Assembly: GCA_030144725.1 (NCBI GenBank)
Contig: JASKMD010000017.1
Coordinates: 3,491,901 to 3,555,900 of the forward strand
Reading direction: 5' to 3'
From: Haematococcus lacustris
Taxonomy: Eukaryota > Chlorophyta > Chlorophyceae > Chlamydomonadales > Haematococcaceae
DNA length: 64,000 nucleotides
Shown one piece after another: positions 44,855-59,239 of the stretch (its first letter is position 1; every line of letters begins with the position of its first letter). The notes beneath the pieces are model-generated. The model ran no database searches, had not been told where the DNA came from, and worked only from the letters and a program-made list of their open reading frames with translations. A program made the translations under genes and the position numbers.

Positions 44855-44988
44855 GGCAAACAAAACTCACTCAACATGGAACAACTCGTTTGACTGTTGG
44901 TAATCTTACTCAGCTACTCCAATCAAGTTGAAGCATCCTCGGTCGCACCCTTGATGACTTCAAACCCCACTCCAGTGGCACTTTCATC
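44855..44988 (-). repeat. Dispersed repeat A, copy 5, at the 3' end of the Fanzor fragment
   Basis: Inverse orientation to copy 4. It sits about 80 bases beyond the C-terminal end of the minus-strand Fanzor fragment, the same arrangement as copy 4 and Fanzor copy 1. Confidence 0.85.
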
Positions 44989-45066
44989 CTAGAACATTGA
45001 ACACCTCATCAAAACTAACAGCTTAATGCTTTTGTAATGCTAACAGCCTGTGCAAACTACTAGGGC

Positions 45067-45459
45067 CTATGCATTGTTGCGGGCCCGGCCATCAATGCCC
45101 CGCCGGTACTTTGCTGCCCGGTGCAATATCTGCCAGCTCTTGGGACGGGATGGAGCAGCATAGATGGCATAGAGGCATGCTGTTGGGCAGCACTGCTTGC
45201 TGCTCATGGTCATGCGCTTGTTCATCTCAGCCACTACTGCGTCAACCTGAGCTGGGCTGAGATCAGGCCGGGCTGCCTTCACAAGGCCACGCAGAGCAGC
45301 CTTGATGACCTGGCGACGCTGACCAATAACTTCCTTGACAGCCTGTACCTCGTCACCGACATCTTGCTGCCCACTGCCACTGGCACCTGCAGACACAGGA
45401 AAGCACAGCACGCACGGCAGGACTTGATGTACGGAGTCGCATATTCGCGTCGTGCACAC
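45067..45459 (-). pseudogene. Fanzor-element remnant (C-terminal tail fused to another segment)
   Basis: The frame ends LHRAAKYRRGIDGRARNNA then stop, nearly identical to the tail of Fanzor copy 1. The preceding residues (VIKAALRGLVKAARPDLSPA, QVDAVVAEMNKRM) do not match the RuvC part and could be another region of the element joined by an internal deletion. No catalytic motif is present. Confidence 0.55.
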
Positions 45460-45894
45460 GGCGTCGCGTCGTCAGTAAGCTTCGGGGGGTTTACCCTTTC
45501 GTCAGCTGTGCGGCTTACCGGCTGCGGATGGTGCGTGAGAGACGGGGCGCTTGCGTTTCTTTTCTGGCGACATCCCAGGGACTCAGCAACACTATCGAAG
45601 CGGAGTGGCCGTGCTGGGGGTGCATCGGGTCACCATCCAACCGGAGTGCCGGCTACTGCAGTGAGCCGGAAGTGTGGTCCATTACATACATAAACCGGTT
45701 TCCCCTCGACTATTGATCGGCGCTGCTTCCACACTAAGCGGTATGATTCATAGCTGACAGACCTGACTTGCAGGGCCACCCCAAACTCTACAAGCATGCC
45801 CGAGGTGTTATGGCAGGCTTTCACGGTGCAGGTCGCGCCCAATAGATCAATCCAGCGCAGGAAGCATGCTAGCTTATAGGTGGGGCCCGAACGA
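45460..45894. other. Spacer, no gene
   Basis: Unique GC-balanced sequence with no splice-consistent coding frame. Confidence 0.35.
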
Positions 45895-46240
45895 GAATTT
45901 GAACCACCGAAAAGGGCAATCAGGTCTCCCATGAGGACCTCCCCCTATGGGGGGGAGGTCGCTCCCCCTCATAGCGGGACCTTCCAACCGCCCAACCGCA
46001 TCCCGCCCGCTGTACTGCGCCACCTTCCTGGGCACCTGTGCGCACCTGTGCGCTCGCACCGCACGCGTGCTAGGACTGATTATACTGCTATTGCGGGGGC
46101 CGCAGCGCTCGCAGCATCAATTGCCACCACGCTAGATGCGACAAGCCCAGCCACAGCAGAAACCTCAGCAGGAACAGCAGCTGGCGAGCAGCCCGTAACC
46201 GCAGACGGAATGCAGAGCGCAGATACTATGCGCAGAACCT
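45895..46240 (+). repeat. Inverted repeat pair C, left copy, with tRNA-like B-box
   Basis: About 300 bases (from GGTCTCCCATGAGGACCTCC) occur inverted at 50570-50905 with high identity. The left copy starts beside a minus-strand B-box-like GGTTCAAATTC (45895-45905). Both contain the imperfect hairpin CCCCCTATGGGGGGGAGG. Coding frames through it are shared by both copies but look incidental. Confidence 0.75.
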
Positions 46241-48335
46241 GAGCCTGCAACCCCAGCACTTCGAACATCAAGCCTCGCACCCCGCACCTCGCATCTCGGC
46301 CCATGTCTAACACTTCTCGGCTGGTGCTCTGCGCAAGAGCCAGGAGGTGCAGCCAAGGGAAGCAGCTAGGCAGCGCAGCAAGGAGCAGCAAAGAGCAGCA
46401 AGGAGCAGCGAGGAGCAGTTGGATGCGGCACCCTTCCCAACCCCTTCACCACCACCCTCGCCCTACATCCACCCCAATTCCCCCTGCACACACACCACCC
46501 TGCAGATAGTGAGCGGCTCGCTTTTTCAGTTGTGTGGTTAAGTGTGCCTAGCCTGACCACATGCATGAACTTCTTTGCTGCAGGGTTTCATGGTCACAAC
46601 CATCCCCTTTCCAACAACCACCACTCTCACCTTCGCCACAATGCAACACCCTCTACCTATCTTGCAGCCTGGAGCAAGCCCTCCCACCTTCCCCCCAAGC
46701 TCCGCCACCACCACAACCACCACCTCCCAAGCCCCTCCCCTCCCCAGACCCTCCCTTCCCTCCCCTCCCCAGACCCTCCCCTCCCCTCCCCTCCCCAGAC
46801 CCTCCCCTCCCCTCCCCAGACCCTCCCCTCCCCTCCCCAGACCCTCCCCTCCCCTCCCCTCCCCTCCCCTCTTGAGCACTTGCGTTGAGCAAGTGTACAC
46901 CACAGCAGCCTCCCTCCCCCCGCAGCCATGAGCCATCTCCATGAGCAGCAACTAAGAGCAGATGCAAAAGCAGCAAGTAGGAGGCGCTTGGAGTGGCAGC
47001 CAGGACTTTCGGTGAGTGCGCATGCTGTTAGGGTGTCAGCCCAACCTGCCAAACTCTGGTCATGCATGTCCTGCCATGGCTTGGTGGTTGCTAGCATGTC
47101 ATGCATGTCCTTATTCATCTGCTTGCTGGCTGATGTTTGCTTGCAGTTGTCGATAGCTGGGGCATGACAACAGTAGCATGGCTTGGTGATTGCAAGCAAG
47201 GCGGCAGCGGCATAGAGCAGCAAGCAACAAGGAGCCAGCAAGGACCGTACCCTCCCCGTACCCCGTACCCTCCCCCATCCCACCACCACCACTTCCGAGT
47301 CTGCCACCCACCTACCCTCCTCCCCTCTCCTCTCCCCCACCACGCACCTAGCAGCCTATGGAGGAGCAGCCTGAGCTAGTAGCATAGAGCAGACAGCATG
47401 GAGCGGGCAGCATGGAGCGGGTGGTGCTGCCAGTGGTGATGGTGCTGCTGCTAGTGCTGCTGCTGTTGTTGTTGTTGCTGCAGCTGCTTGAGCTGCTGAG
47501 CAGCCTAGTAGTAGCAACCAACCCAGTTTGGGGACATGGGGCAGGGGGAGCAAGTCACCTACTTCCCCCCCTCCCCTTACCCTCACCCCACGGCACACGC
47601 TGCAGCCCCTTCCCAACCCCACCCAGCAGCCCTTGGCGTACTAGCTTGGAGCAACAGGGATAGGGGCACCTAGCAGCAAGCTCTGCTGCTTATGGAGCAT
47701 GGCCAGCTGCTTGTCTGGCTGCAGCACATGATTGTCGTGTGCAAGGAGGCATGCGATGAGCCTGAGCCGCATGGTGAGGCTGAGTCAGGGCAGCTGCAGC
47801 AGTCATTGCAATTAGGGCGGTTGTTCAATATCAAATAACACATGCAGAGGCTACACATACACATATAAGGCTGAGGGCATGCACATGAGCTAGGAGGGCA
47901 GGGGTACAACTCACCACTTGTATAAGCCCTGATAACATGGTGGTCATGTAATGCTATCCAACCAACCGCGTATGTAATTCCTAACCGTTGAGAGCTGACC
48001 TAACTAGACTTCCAGAGCCACCTGGTCCCAACCTATGCATACCATGCATGTCACCAGCCGCGGTTGGAACAGTAGCTCTTTGTTGAAGCCCAGGCCAAAT
48101 AGCCTAGCCAAATAGGAAGGGCCGCGCCTAAGCCTAGACTTTCCAGCCTAAACACTGCTAGCACCACCCCGCTTCCTAGCCAACACAACAGCTGTGGTAC
48201 ACTCTGATGTAAGCCAACACAGTTGGTGTGGCCAACACTCTGATGTCAGCCAACACAACTACCGTAGTGACTGTGGCACACTGTGACACCACCCCGCCAT
48301 AGCTCATTGCGCATCTACATACCTCGGCTATCACG
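46241..48335. other. Low-complexity region, no confident gene
   Basis: AGCAGCAAGGAGCAGC runs (46380-46420), CCTCCCCTCCCCAGAC tandem units (46735-46870), CAG-rich segments and pyrimidine tracts like those at 25.7-26.6 kb. Possible acceptors (CTGCAG, CCGCAG) before short exons such as the one opening MSHLHEQQLRADAK (46928) are seen, but no protein can be assembled. Confidence 0.4.
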
Positions 48336-48840
48336 TTTGCAGCATGAGCGCATCACCGCGTGGTGGTGGTGTCCATACAAGGGGCATGTGGCGCACCACA
48401 CCCTAGCATGTGGCTGGATCTGGTGAGCCTCCACTATAGGTACCATCCGTAGTCCAACTGGCTGTGACACATTGGGCGTGGATCACTGCCAGGCCTGCAC
48501 TTGCTAAGCATGACCGTGATGCATACATGCAAAGGGGGTATGTAGAAGGTGGCTACCACATTTGCAGCATTAGCGCATCACCGCGTGGTGGTGTTGTCCA
48601 TACAAGGGGCATGTGGCGCACCACACCCTAGCATGTGGCTGGATCTGGTGAGCCTCCACTATAGGTACCATCCGTAGTCCAACTGGCTGTGACACATTGG
48701 GCGTGGATCACTGCCAGGCCTGCACTTGCTAAGCATGACCGTGATGCATACATGCAAAGGGGGTTTGTAGCAGGTGGCTACCACATTTGCGGCCTTAGCG
48801 CATCACCGTGTGATGGTGGTGTCCATGAAAGGGGCGTAGG
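48336..48840 (+). repeat. 225-bp tandem repeat, two copies plus start of a third
   Basis: The unit beginning TTTGCAGCAT(G/T)AGCGCATCA starts at 48336, 48561 and 48786, exactly 225 bases apart. Copies 1 and 2 are almost identical, including TGTGGCGCACCACACCCTAG and GGATCTGGTGAGCCTCCACT. No coding is seen. Confidence 0.9.
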
Positions 48841-49330
48841 AATCGTTTGAGAAGAGGATACAAGGCTAATGACCACCACCGTTGTCTTCATTACATCTTG
48901 ACCATTCACAGCTTACAAATCACGTTGGTTTTTGAATTCACAGCTTACAAATCACGTTGTTTTTAGTAATCACGTTGTTTCTTGAAAGCTTTTGCTAATA
49001 CAAGACTGAATTGCCACACACCTACATCCTGCTGATGCTGTCCATGCACTGCTCATGCACTACAGCCTGCTGCTCTTGCTGCTGCTCATGCACCACAACG
49101 CACCTACATCCTGCTGCTGCTGCTCATGCACTGCAGCACATGCACTCTAGCCTGCTGCTGCTGCTGCTCATGCACTGAAGCACACCTGCAGCCTGCTGCT
49201 ACCTGCACTGCCACACACCTACAGCCTGCTGCTGCCACACACCTACAGCCTGCTACTGCTGCCCATCCACTGCTGCTGCTGTCCTTGCACTGCTGCTCAT
49301 ACACTACAGCCTGCTGCTGCTGCTGCTGCT
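48841..49330. repeat. ATCACGTTG short repeats and CTGCTG-rich block
   Basis: CAGCTTACAAATCACGTTG is repeated at 48910-48980. Then CATGCACTGCAGC/CTGCTGCTGC repeats run to 49330. No gene. Confidence 0.6.
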
Positions 49331-49364
49331 CATGCACTGTACTACATTCACTGCAGCCTGCAGG

Positions 49365-49850
49365 GCAGGGCAGGGCAGGGCTGGGAGGGGGTGGGGCAGG
49401 GCTGGGAGGGGGTTGGGCAGGGCTGGGCAGGGAGGGGAGGGGCAATGCAAGGCTGGGAGGGGGTGGAGAAGGGCTGGGAGGGGGTGGGACAGGGCTGGGC
49501 AGGGAGGGAAGGGGCAACGCAAGGCTGGGAGGTGGTGGGGCAGGGCTGGGAGGGGGTGGGGCAGGGCTGGGAGGTGGTGGGGCAGGGCTGGGAGGTGGTG
49601 GGGCAGGGCTGGGAGGTGGTGGGGCAGGGCTGGGAGGTGGTGGGGCAGGGCTGGGTAGGGAGGGGAGGGGAGGGGCAACGCAAGGCTGGGAGGGGGTCGG
49701 GCAGGGCTGGGCTGAGGCGGCGAGGGGCAACGTAAGGATGGGCTGCGGTGGGGCAGGGCTGGGCTGGGGTGGGGCAGGGCTAAAAGGGGGTGGGGCAGGG
49801 CCGGGAAGGGAGGGGAGGGGCAATGCAAGGCTGGGAGGGGTGGGGCAGGG
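49365..49850 (+). repeat. GGGGCAGGGCTGGGAGGTGG minisatellite
   Basis: Units of ~22-30 bases built on GGGGCAGGGCTGGGAGG(T/G)GG, with G-run density able to form G-quadruplexes on the plus strand. Confidence 0.9.
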
Positions 49851-49879
49851 CTGGGTATCGAACCATGAACATTAGCACA

Positions 49880-50345
49880 TGTCGGAGGGCAGCGTCTCCT
49901 GCCATGGAGACACCTCCACCAAACAAGGAGAAGTAGTGCCGCATGAGACCGATGTCATACCAAGTATGAATCTGGATTTGACTGCTAGGCCAACAAAAGA
50001 AGTGCACACTCCTTGCAGCCAGTGCACTGCCAAACAATTAGCGAAAAGCATGATGAAGATCGATGTACTCCACCTCCTCATGTCTCTCCACTTGCTGCAA
50101 TGGTGACAGTCCAGCTGGTGCTGTGCTGCATGCTGCTCCCAAGCTAAGTCAAGTTGCTCCTGCATGGCAGCCTGTAGGGCTGCTCTCTTGCTTGTGAGAA
50201 GCTGCTCATGTGCAGGAGCTGAGGCGGCATAGTAAAACCGACGCTGTGTCTCATTCTGATGGGCTGCAGCGTCAGAACGCTCCTTGCTGATAGCCCACTT
50301 GACCCAGCCCTTTGTTGGGGCTGGGGCTGGTCGTCGAATGCAAGC
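49880..50345 (-). CDS. Possible exon of an unidentified protein
   Basis: A minus-strand frame reads KGWVKWAISKERSDAAAHQN, ETQRRFYYAASAPAHEQLLT, SKRAALQAAMQEQLDLAWEQ, HAAQHQLDCHHC. It is helical and charged with a CHHC motif, unlike the surrounding low-complexity frames. No splice partners or family were found. It could be part of a transposon protein or host gene. Confidence 0.3.
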
Positions 50346-50569
50346 ATATCAGGCATGTATAGCTCAGCTGCCCCAGGTGCCCACTGTCCCCATCCCGCCA
50401 CCCGTTGCCCAACACGACCAGCATGCTTCTTGGCAGGTCGGGGCTGCTCTCGTGCTGACGGTGGATGCTTTCAAATGCTGTCCGCCCTTCATCCTTCTGC
50501 GGAGAGCTCGGAAAAACAGGCATGACCCAAATGAGCCATCGCCGCGGCGGGCTGAAATCCATCAGCGGT

Positions 50570-50905
50570 TACGGGCTGCTCGCTGCTCGTTCCTGCTGAG
50601 GTTTCTGCTGTGGTAATTGGGCTTGTTGCATCTAGCGTGGTGGCTGCTGTGGCTGCTGTGGCTGGGCTTGTCGCATCTAGCGTGGTGGCAATTGATGCTG
50701 CCAGCGCTGCGGCCCACGCTGCACAACCTAGCAGTGTAATCAGTCCTAGCACGCGTGCGGTGCGAGCGCACAGGTGCGCACAGGTGCCCAGGAAGGTGGC
50801 GCAGTACAGCGGGCGGGATGCGGTTGGGCGGTTGGAAGGTCCCCCTATGAGGGGGAGCGACCTCCCCCCCATAGGGGGAGGTCCTCATGGGAGACCTGAT
50901 TGGAA
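50570..50905 (-). repeat. Inverted repeat pair C, right copy
   Basis: Inverse of 45905-46240, with one extra internal ~40-bp duplication (ACCACGCTAGATGC repeated). The right copy runs directly into the 50.93-51.19 kb copy of dispersed repeat B. Confidence 0.75.
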
Positions 50906-50932
50906 AAGGGGTGACGACAATGCAATGACGAG

Positions 50933-51186
50933 CTGTACAACTGGCAGTAGAAGAACCGATTGATCGCTATGTTTGCGTTGCAAACCCCATCCCCATGCAG
51001 AGTTACAGGCTGAACCAATAGCTGGTGATGTGAGTGGTTGCATGACCGCTACAGAGATCATGGCGGTCATGAGTGTTGAAGGCGGTCATCACTGTGCAGT
51101 GCTATGGCCTCGAGCACTGCAAGCGCATTGCACCCGTTGCTGTCCGCCAAGCACGCCGTGAGACGCACTAGTTATACCCTTTCTAC
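50933..51186. repeat. Dispersed repeat B, copy 4 (partial)
   Basis: 51083-51186 matches the first ~105 bases of the B core (CATCACTGTGCAGTGCTATG). 50933-51005 resembles 7130-7215. It ends where the MIOX-derived duplication approaches. Confidence 0.7.
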
Positions 51187-51311
51187 CAGACCATGACCTG
51201 GGCTGTTCACCCAGGCCGTGCTGCTCAGGCACCCGCGTATGAAAAGCGTGGTGGAAAGACCAGGCTCTCACAGCAGGAGGAGCAGGAGAGTTCTGCACAG
51301 CTGACTACCTC

Positions 51312-52343
51312 GGTGTGTGGGGACAGCTACCCCCTGGGCTGCCGCTTTGACCTGCACATCTTTGGGGCGCAGTTCTTCCTGGCTAACCCTGACAAGCGGC
51401 GCAGAATGTACCAGACCCAGGTCAGGGGGAAAGGGGGAGCCAGGTCAGGGGCAAGGGGGGGGGTGGCAGGTCAGGGGCAGGGGGGGGACCCAGGTCAGGG
51501 GCAGCGGGTGGAGCAGGCCAGGGGGAGGGGAGGGGGTGTAGGGGGACCTTGGCAGAGGGCAGCCGAGGAGTAGGGGCACAGGGCAGTGGCTCCAGTGTGA
51601 TGAAGGTAAGGTGAGGAGGGGGGCTGGTCTGCTGACGAGGGGAGGCAGGGTGACAGTGCAAGCGCTGCGCTGCCCTGCCCTGTGACTGACACTGCTGTGG
51701 GTCCTGCTGCTGCCGCTGCTGCTGGTCACTGTGCTGCAGCTGGGCATCTACCAGGCGCGTTGTGGGCTGCGCAACGTGCTGATGTCCTGGGGATCCCAGG
51801 AGTACCTGTTCCTGGTGCTGCTGCTCAACAGCAGCCAGCTCCCGTACGAGGCGTTGTTCCTCCTGCGCCACCCGCGCTTCACAGCCCTCACTAGGCCAGG
51901 TGAGTCCCCCTTGTGATGCTGGGAGGCGACTTCGGAAACTTTCTGATCATAATGCTTTTTGTATGCTGATAAGGCTCTGATCTGGCGCGAATCAGAGGTT
52001 CAAAACTTTGCGACGGAGCAGTGCAGTGGGATGTGGAATGGAATGGTGGCGGTCACACCCGATTGTAGCATTTAGCTTGGTCTGGATGCTTGGTCTTGTA
52101 CAACTTTGTGTCGGCATCAGCTGCCCTGCCCGCTGCCTGGAAACTGCCTGTTCAGGCAACACGTACCAGGCACTGCTGAGCCCCGAGGACAAGGCGCTGA
52201 TGCCGCTCCTGCGAGCCTTCCAGCGCCTCACTGCTTACCAGCGGGTGGACATCCCCGCCGCCCTGCGCCTCAATGGCCCAAACTTCCACGCCTCTTACAC
52301 CCGCCTCCTGCACCAAAATCTGCCGGAGCAGCTGATGTGGTGA
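51312..52343 (+). pseudogene. Partial inverted duplicate of the MIOX-like gene (3' half)
   Basis: Carries intact counterparts of the last three MIOX exons: about 51312-51420, 51740-51899 and 52156-52343 (TGA), with introns and splice sites preserved. It begins inside the GDSYPLGCRF exon, so it lacks the N-terminal domain and cannot make a full enzyme. Differences from the minus-strand copy include FDLHIF for FDPHIF, SPEDKAL for SPEDEAL and FHASYTRLLHQN for FHAYYTRLLHQY. Two TGTAA signals follow the stop (52391, 52406). Transcription from a fused upstream exon cannot be excluded. Confidence 0.8.
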
Positions 52344-52515
52344 CCACATGCCCTGCAGCTGCCGCGAGCCATCATCGCAGTCAGTGTCAATGTAACTGCT
52401 GTCAATGTAACTAAATGGCGCGAGAGTGAGAGTCTCCCCACCACTCACGCGCTTCACAGACAAGTGCCAAAGCCATGTATAGGTGTAATGCCAACCATTG
52501 CTCGCGTGACGCGGC
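51318..52515 (+). repeat. Large palindrome, left arm
   Basis: Matches 53215-54335 inverted, with scattered substitutions in exons and introns. The arms surround a ~700-bp centre. The left boundary cuts a MIOX exon at GGGGACAGCTACCCCCTGGG, so the right arm (intact gene) is the parent. Confidence 0.85.
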
Positions 52516-53261
52516 TCCGCCACAACATGATATACGAGGGCAAACGAAAGGCAGCCCTGCACGCAGCGGCCCTGGCAGCAGGAGCAGCAGCGGCAGCCGA
52601 GGCAGCCCTGGCAGCCCTGAAGGGTGCAAGGGCCGCTGCGTGCAGGGCTGCCTTTCGTTTGCCCTCGTTTATCATGTTGTGGCGGAACCACAAGACGTTG
52701 CAGCGCTGCCCGTCTTTGACCGTGTACGACGGACGCTCCGACAGAAGCCTGATCACAGTCCCAAACTCGTCGCAGCGCTTTGGGGGCCCACCCGCGTTGT
52801 CGGGCACCAGCTCCTCGCATGTGGCCCGTGGCCCATCAGGGCCCTTAGGGTACATCAGCGCAATGTACCTGCGGACAATTTGGCACGATAATGCATCGCC
52901 GCCGCACTGCACCACACTGCACCACCAGCACTGCACCCAACACTTACTCCTCGAGCAGCAGCCACGTGTCTGGACCGAACCGCCTCTTTGCAGAAGCATG
53001 GTGCGAATCCCACGCAATCTCAACCGCAGACTTCTCCTCCTATTTCTTGGCTCGATGGCTCTTTCTCGTAAAATAGCATCGTGGACACGTTTTCATCCCC
53101 GGAGCCGCATCGCGCTTGCAATGCAATGTCGTGCAGGAAGACTCGGTCTTTTGAAAGCGCACCTTGAATACTGAGCGCGCTGCGGTATCGAGACATCGGG
53201 GGCACCGAGTTCGCCCCGGAGCCGCGTCACGCGAGCAATGGTTGGCATTACACCTATACAT
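52454..53261 (-). pseudogene. Zinc-knuckle protein at the palindrome centre, interrupted by TAG
   Basis: From ATG at 53261 the frame reads MYRCNANHCSRDAAPGRTRC-PRC and later CTTLHCKRDAAPGMKTCPRC: two matching C-x4-C...C-x2-C zinc-binding modules. TAG at 53042-53040 interrupts; the same frame continues EEKSAVEIAWDSHHASAKRR, FGPDTWLLLEE. A phase-2 intron (52947-52869) leads to exon 2, YIALMYPKGPDGPRATCEEL, VPDNAGGPPKRCDEFGTVIR, GQRCNVLWFRHNMINEGKRK. After about 52690 the frame runs back through the inverted arm, antisense to its own start, to a stop at 52454, so the natural 3' end is lost. The function is unknown; similar knuckles occur in transposon and nuclear proteins. Confidence 0.55.
52521..52690. 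repeat. Local hairpin in the palindrome centre
   Basis: 52521-52575 (CATGATATACGAGGGCAAAC...) is inverted at 52635-52690 (...GTTTGCCCTCGTTTATCATG) around a GCAGCAGCGGCAGCC spacer. It is the exon-2 tail of the zinc-knuckle gene duplicated head to head. Confidence 0.85.
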
Positions 53262-53340
53262 GGCTTTGGCACTTGTCTGTGAAGCGCGTCAGTGGTGGGG
53301 AGACTGTCACTCTCGCGCCTTTTAGATACATTGACAGCAG

Positions 53341-53345
53341 TTACA
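53341..53345 (-). terminator. Algal polyadenylation signal TGTAA for the MIOX-like gene
   Basis: TGTAA on the minus strand 48 bases after the stop codon, the usual green-algal poly(A) signal. The same word follows the stop of the duplicated copy. Confidence 0.5.
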
Positions 53346-53392
53346 TTGACACTGACTGCGTTGATGGCTCGCGGCAGCTGCAAGGCATGTGG

Positions 53393-57178
<3,786 letters not shown>

Positions 57179-57438
57179 GGGGGAGGCAGCCTGGCACAGT
57201 GCAGGTGTGACCAGCGCATCTCACTCACTCTCTCAACCATCACAACACACACACACACACACACACACACTGCCACATCTGCCTGTCTCTTGCCATTTCC
57301 TAATATATCAACAGTGTACAACAAGCAGTGAGTGGTATGCGGTATGCTAGGCCCCTGAGACCCTCTTGCCCGCATCAGGCCAGACAAAACTGGTGAACTA
57401 GTATTCAAAAATTTTAATAATGTGCTGCAAAAACGCGC

Positions 57439-58408
57439 TTATGAGCTGCAGCAACATGTGGTGATGGAATTGGTACTAACATTGGCCAATGCCATGTGGG
57501 TGAGGATGGTGGCGATGAGAGCCGCAGCCACTGAGATGGAGTGACACGCCCTGAATCCTCCCTCCGCACACACACAGAGGTCCCCTGCTCCACAGAGGGC
57601 CCCTGCACCCAGCCCCCTGCCACCTCCCACCAGTCCTGAGCCGCCCCAGCCCCCTGCCGCCCCACCACCTCCCCCCAGCCTTGAGCCGCCCCAGCCCCCT
57701 GCTGCCCCAGCCCCCTGCCTCCCCACCACCTCCCCCAAGCCCTGAGCCGCCCCAGCCCCCTGCTGCCCCAGCCCCCTGCTGCCGCAGCTCACCCTGGCCG
57801 TGTTGGAGCGGTCCAAGGAGGAGCGTGCAGACGCCCCCAGCCTGCCTGACGCTCCCCCACTGGGGCTGTATCTCTGCGCTGCCCAGCTGTTGTGCCGCTG
57901 ATGCCCCGGCTGCTTGTTCAGCGCACGGATCAACCGCGCCGTTTCCTCCTGCGCCTGCTGCTCGTCCTCGCTGCTGCTGCTGCTGTAGGTGTTGAAGTCC
58001 CGCGTGACAGTCTCAGTGCGGCTGCGCCGGTAGTTGCCGACAGTGAGGTGGCTGTCCAGGGATAGGCGGTTGCCGCAGCCGTGGCCACCGCTACCGGCTG
58101 GGCGCCGACTCCAGTGGCTGGTGGCTGCAGCAGCTGCAGCGGCTGTGGATGTGGCTGCAGAGGGGGTATTGGCTGGGGCTGGAGAGGGGTAGGTGTAGGA
58201 TAGGTGCAGGTGGGAGGGCTTCGGGGGGAGGCCACGGGGGCTGGAGGGTCGTGAGTCTAGGAGGCTTGCCTGACCCCCCTGCTGCTGCTGCTGCTGCTGC
58301 TGGTGTTTGTGCTCCTGAACTTGCCTGTGTGGCTGCTGCTGCTGCTGTGCTTGCCAGTGCTGCAGCTGTCGCTGCTGCAGCTGCTGCAGCTGCTGAGCTT
58401 GCCAATGT

Positions 58409-58443
<35 letters not shown>

Positions 58444-59124
58444 ACCTTGCCACAACATCTGCTGCCGGTGCTGGTCTTGCCACTGCTGCTGCAGCTGGTG
58501 CTGTTGGTGGTGCTGCCAATGCTGCTGATGACTGTCAGCAGGATGCTGCTGTGATGGTGGCAGCACCTGGTGGTGTTGGTGCTGACAGCTGTGGTGACAG
58601 CACTGGAGGTGGCAGTGGCCGTGCTGGTGTTGGTGCTCGCATTGCTGCTGCTGCTGGAACTGCTGCAGCTCGAGTGAGCCATCAGGCAGGTGGGTGTGGG
58701 CAGGGATGTGACGGCACTCTGCCCTGCTAGTCAGGGACCCCCACACAGGGTCTGGAGTGCCTGGCTGCAGTGTACACTTCACGGGGGAGGTCATCTCAGC
58801 ACCAGCCCAGACCTTACTATTCACACCCCTCCCTCTGACTGCTGCCACTGCCGTGGCTTCACCTGCTGCCACACCCGCTGCCGTGTGGTTGGCGGTTGAT
58901 GTGCTGGCTGCACAGCTGCTGTGGTACAAGCTGGACAGGAGGGGCAGGGAGGGCAGGTCGCAGGGCGGCAGCAGGCTGGCGGAGCTCTGGGACTTCTTCA
59001 TGCTGCCTGTCAAGCAGCTGGCGGCGTGTGGCCCAGGTCCAAGCACCTCGCACCCACAGCCTGGGTGCCCACCTGCAGCAGAGCCGGCAGTCATGCACAT
59101 GTATAGGTATGACAGCGTCCACAC
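57439..59124 (-). CDS. Gln/Ser-rich protein, unidentified
   Basis: A continuous minus-strand frame of 561 codons. The middle is Gln/His-rich (CAG runs read as poly-Gln). The best-looking part is NRLSLDSHLTVGNYRRSRTE, TVTRDFNTYSSSSSEDEQQA, QEETARLIRALNKQPGHQRH, then RSSLDRSNTAR before a GTGAGC donor at about 57791. Downstream sequence is GGGGCTGGGGCAGCAGG minisatellite, then a short hydrophobic end (VAAALIATILTHMALANV) to TAA. Exon structure and start are not settled; an upstream exon with acceptor GACAG near 59012 (GSMKKSQSSASLLPP) is plausible. It lies 260 bases upstream of the MIOX ATG on the same strand. No family recognised. Confidence 0.4.
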
Positions 59125-59239
59125 TCATCATTCTCACCATGTGCACCCTGTTCGTGCACTTAGTGGAAGCCAGCATCGTCATATCAAGGAATCTGCTGGT
59201 GTCCAGCATGACCAAACACTGCCAGTAATGTAGCAGCAC

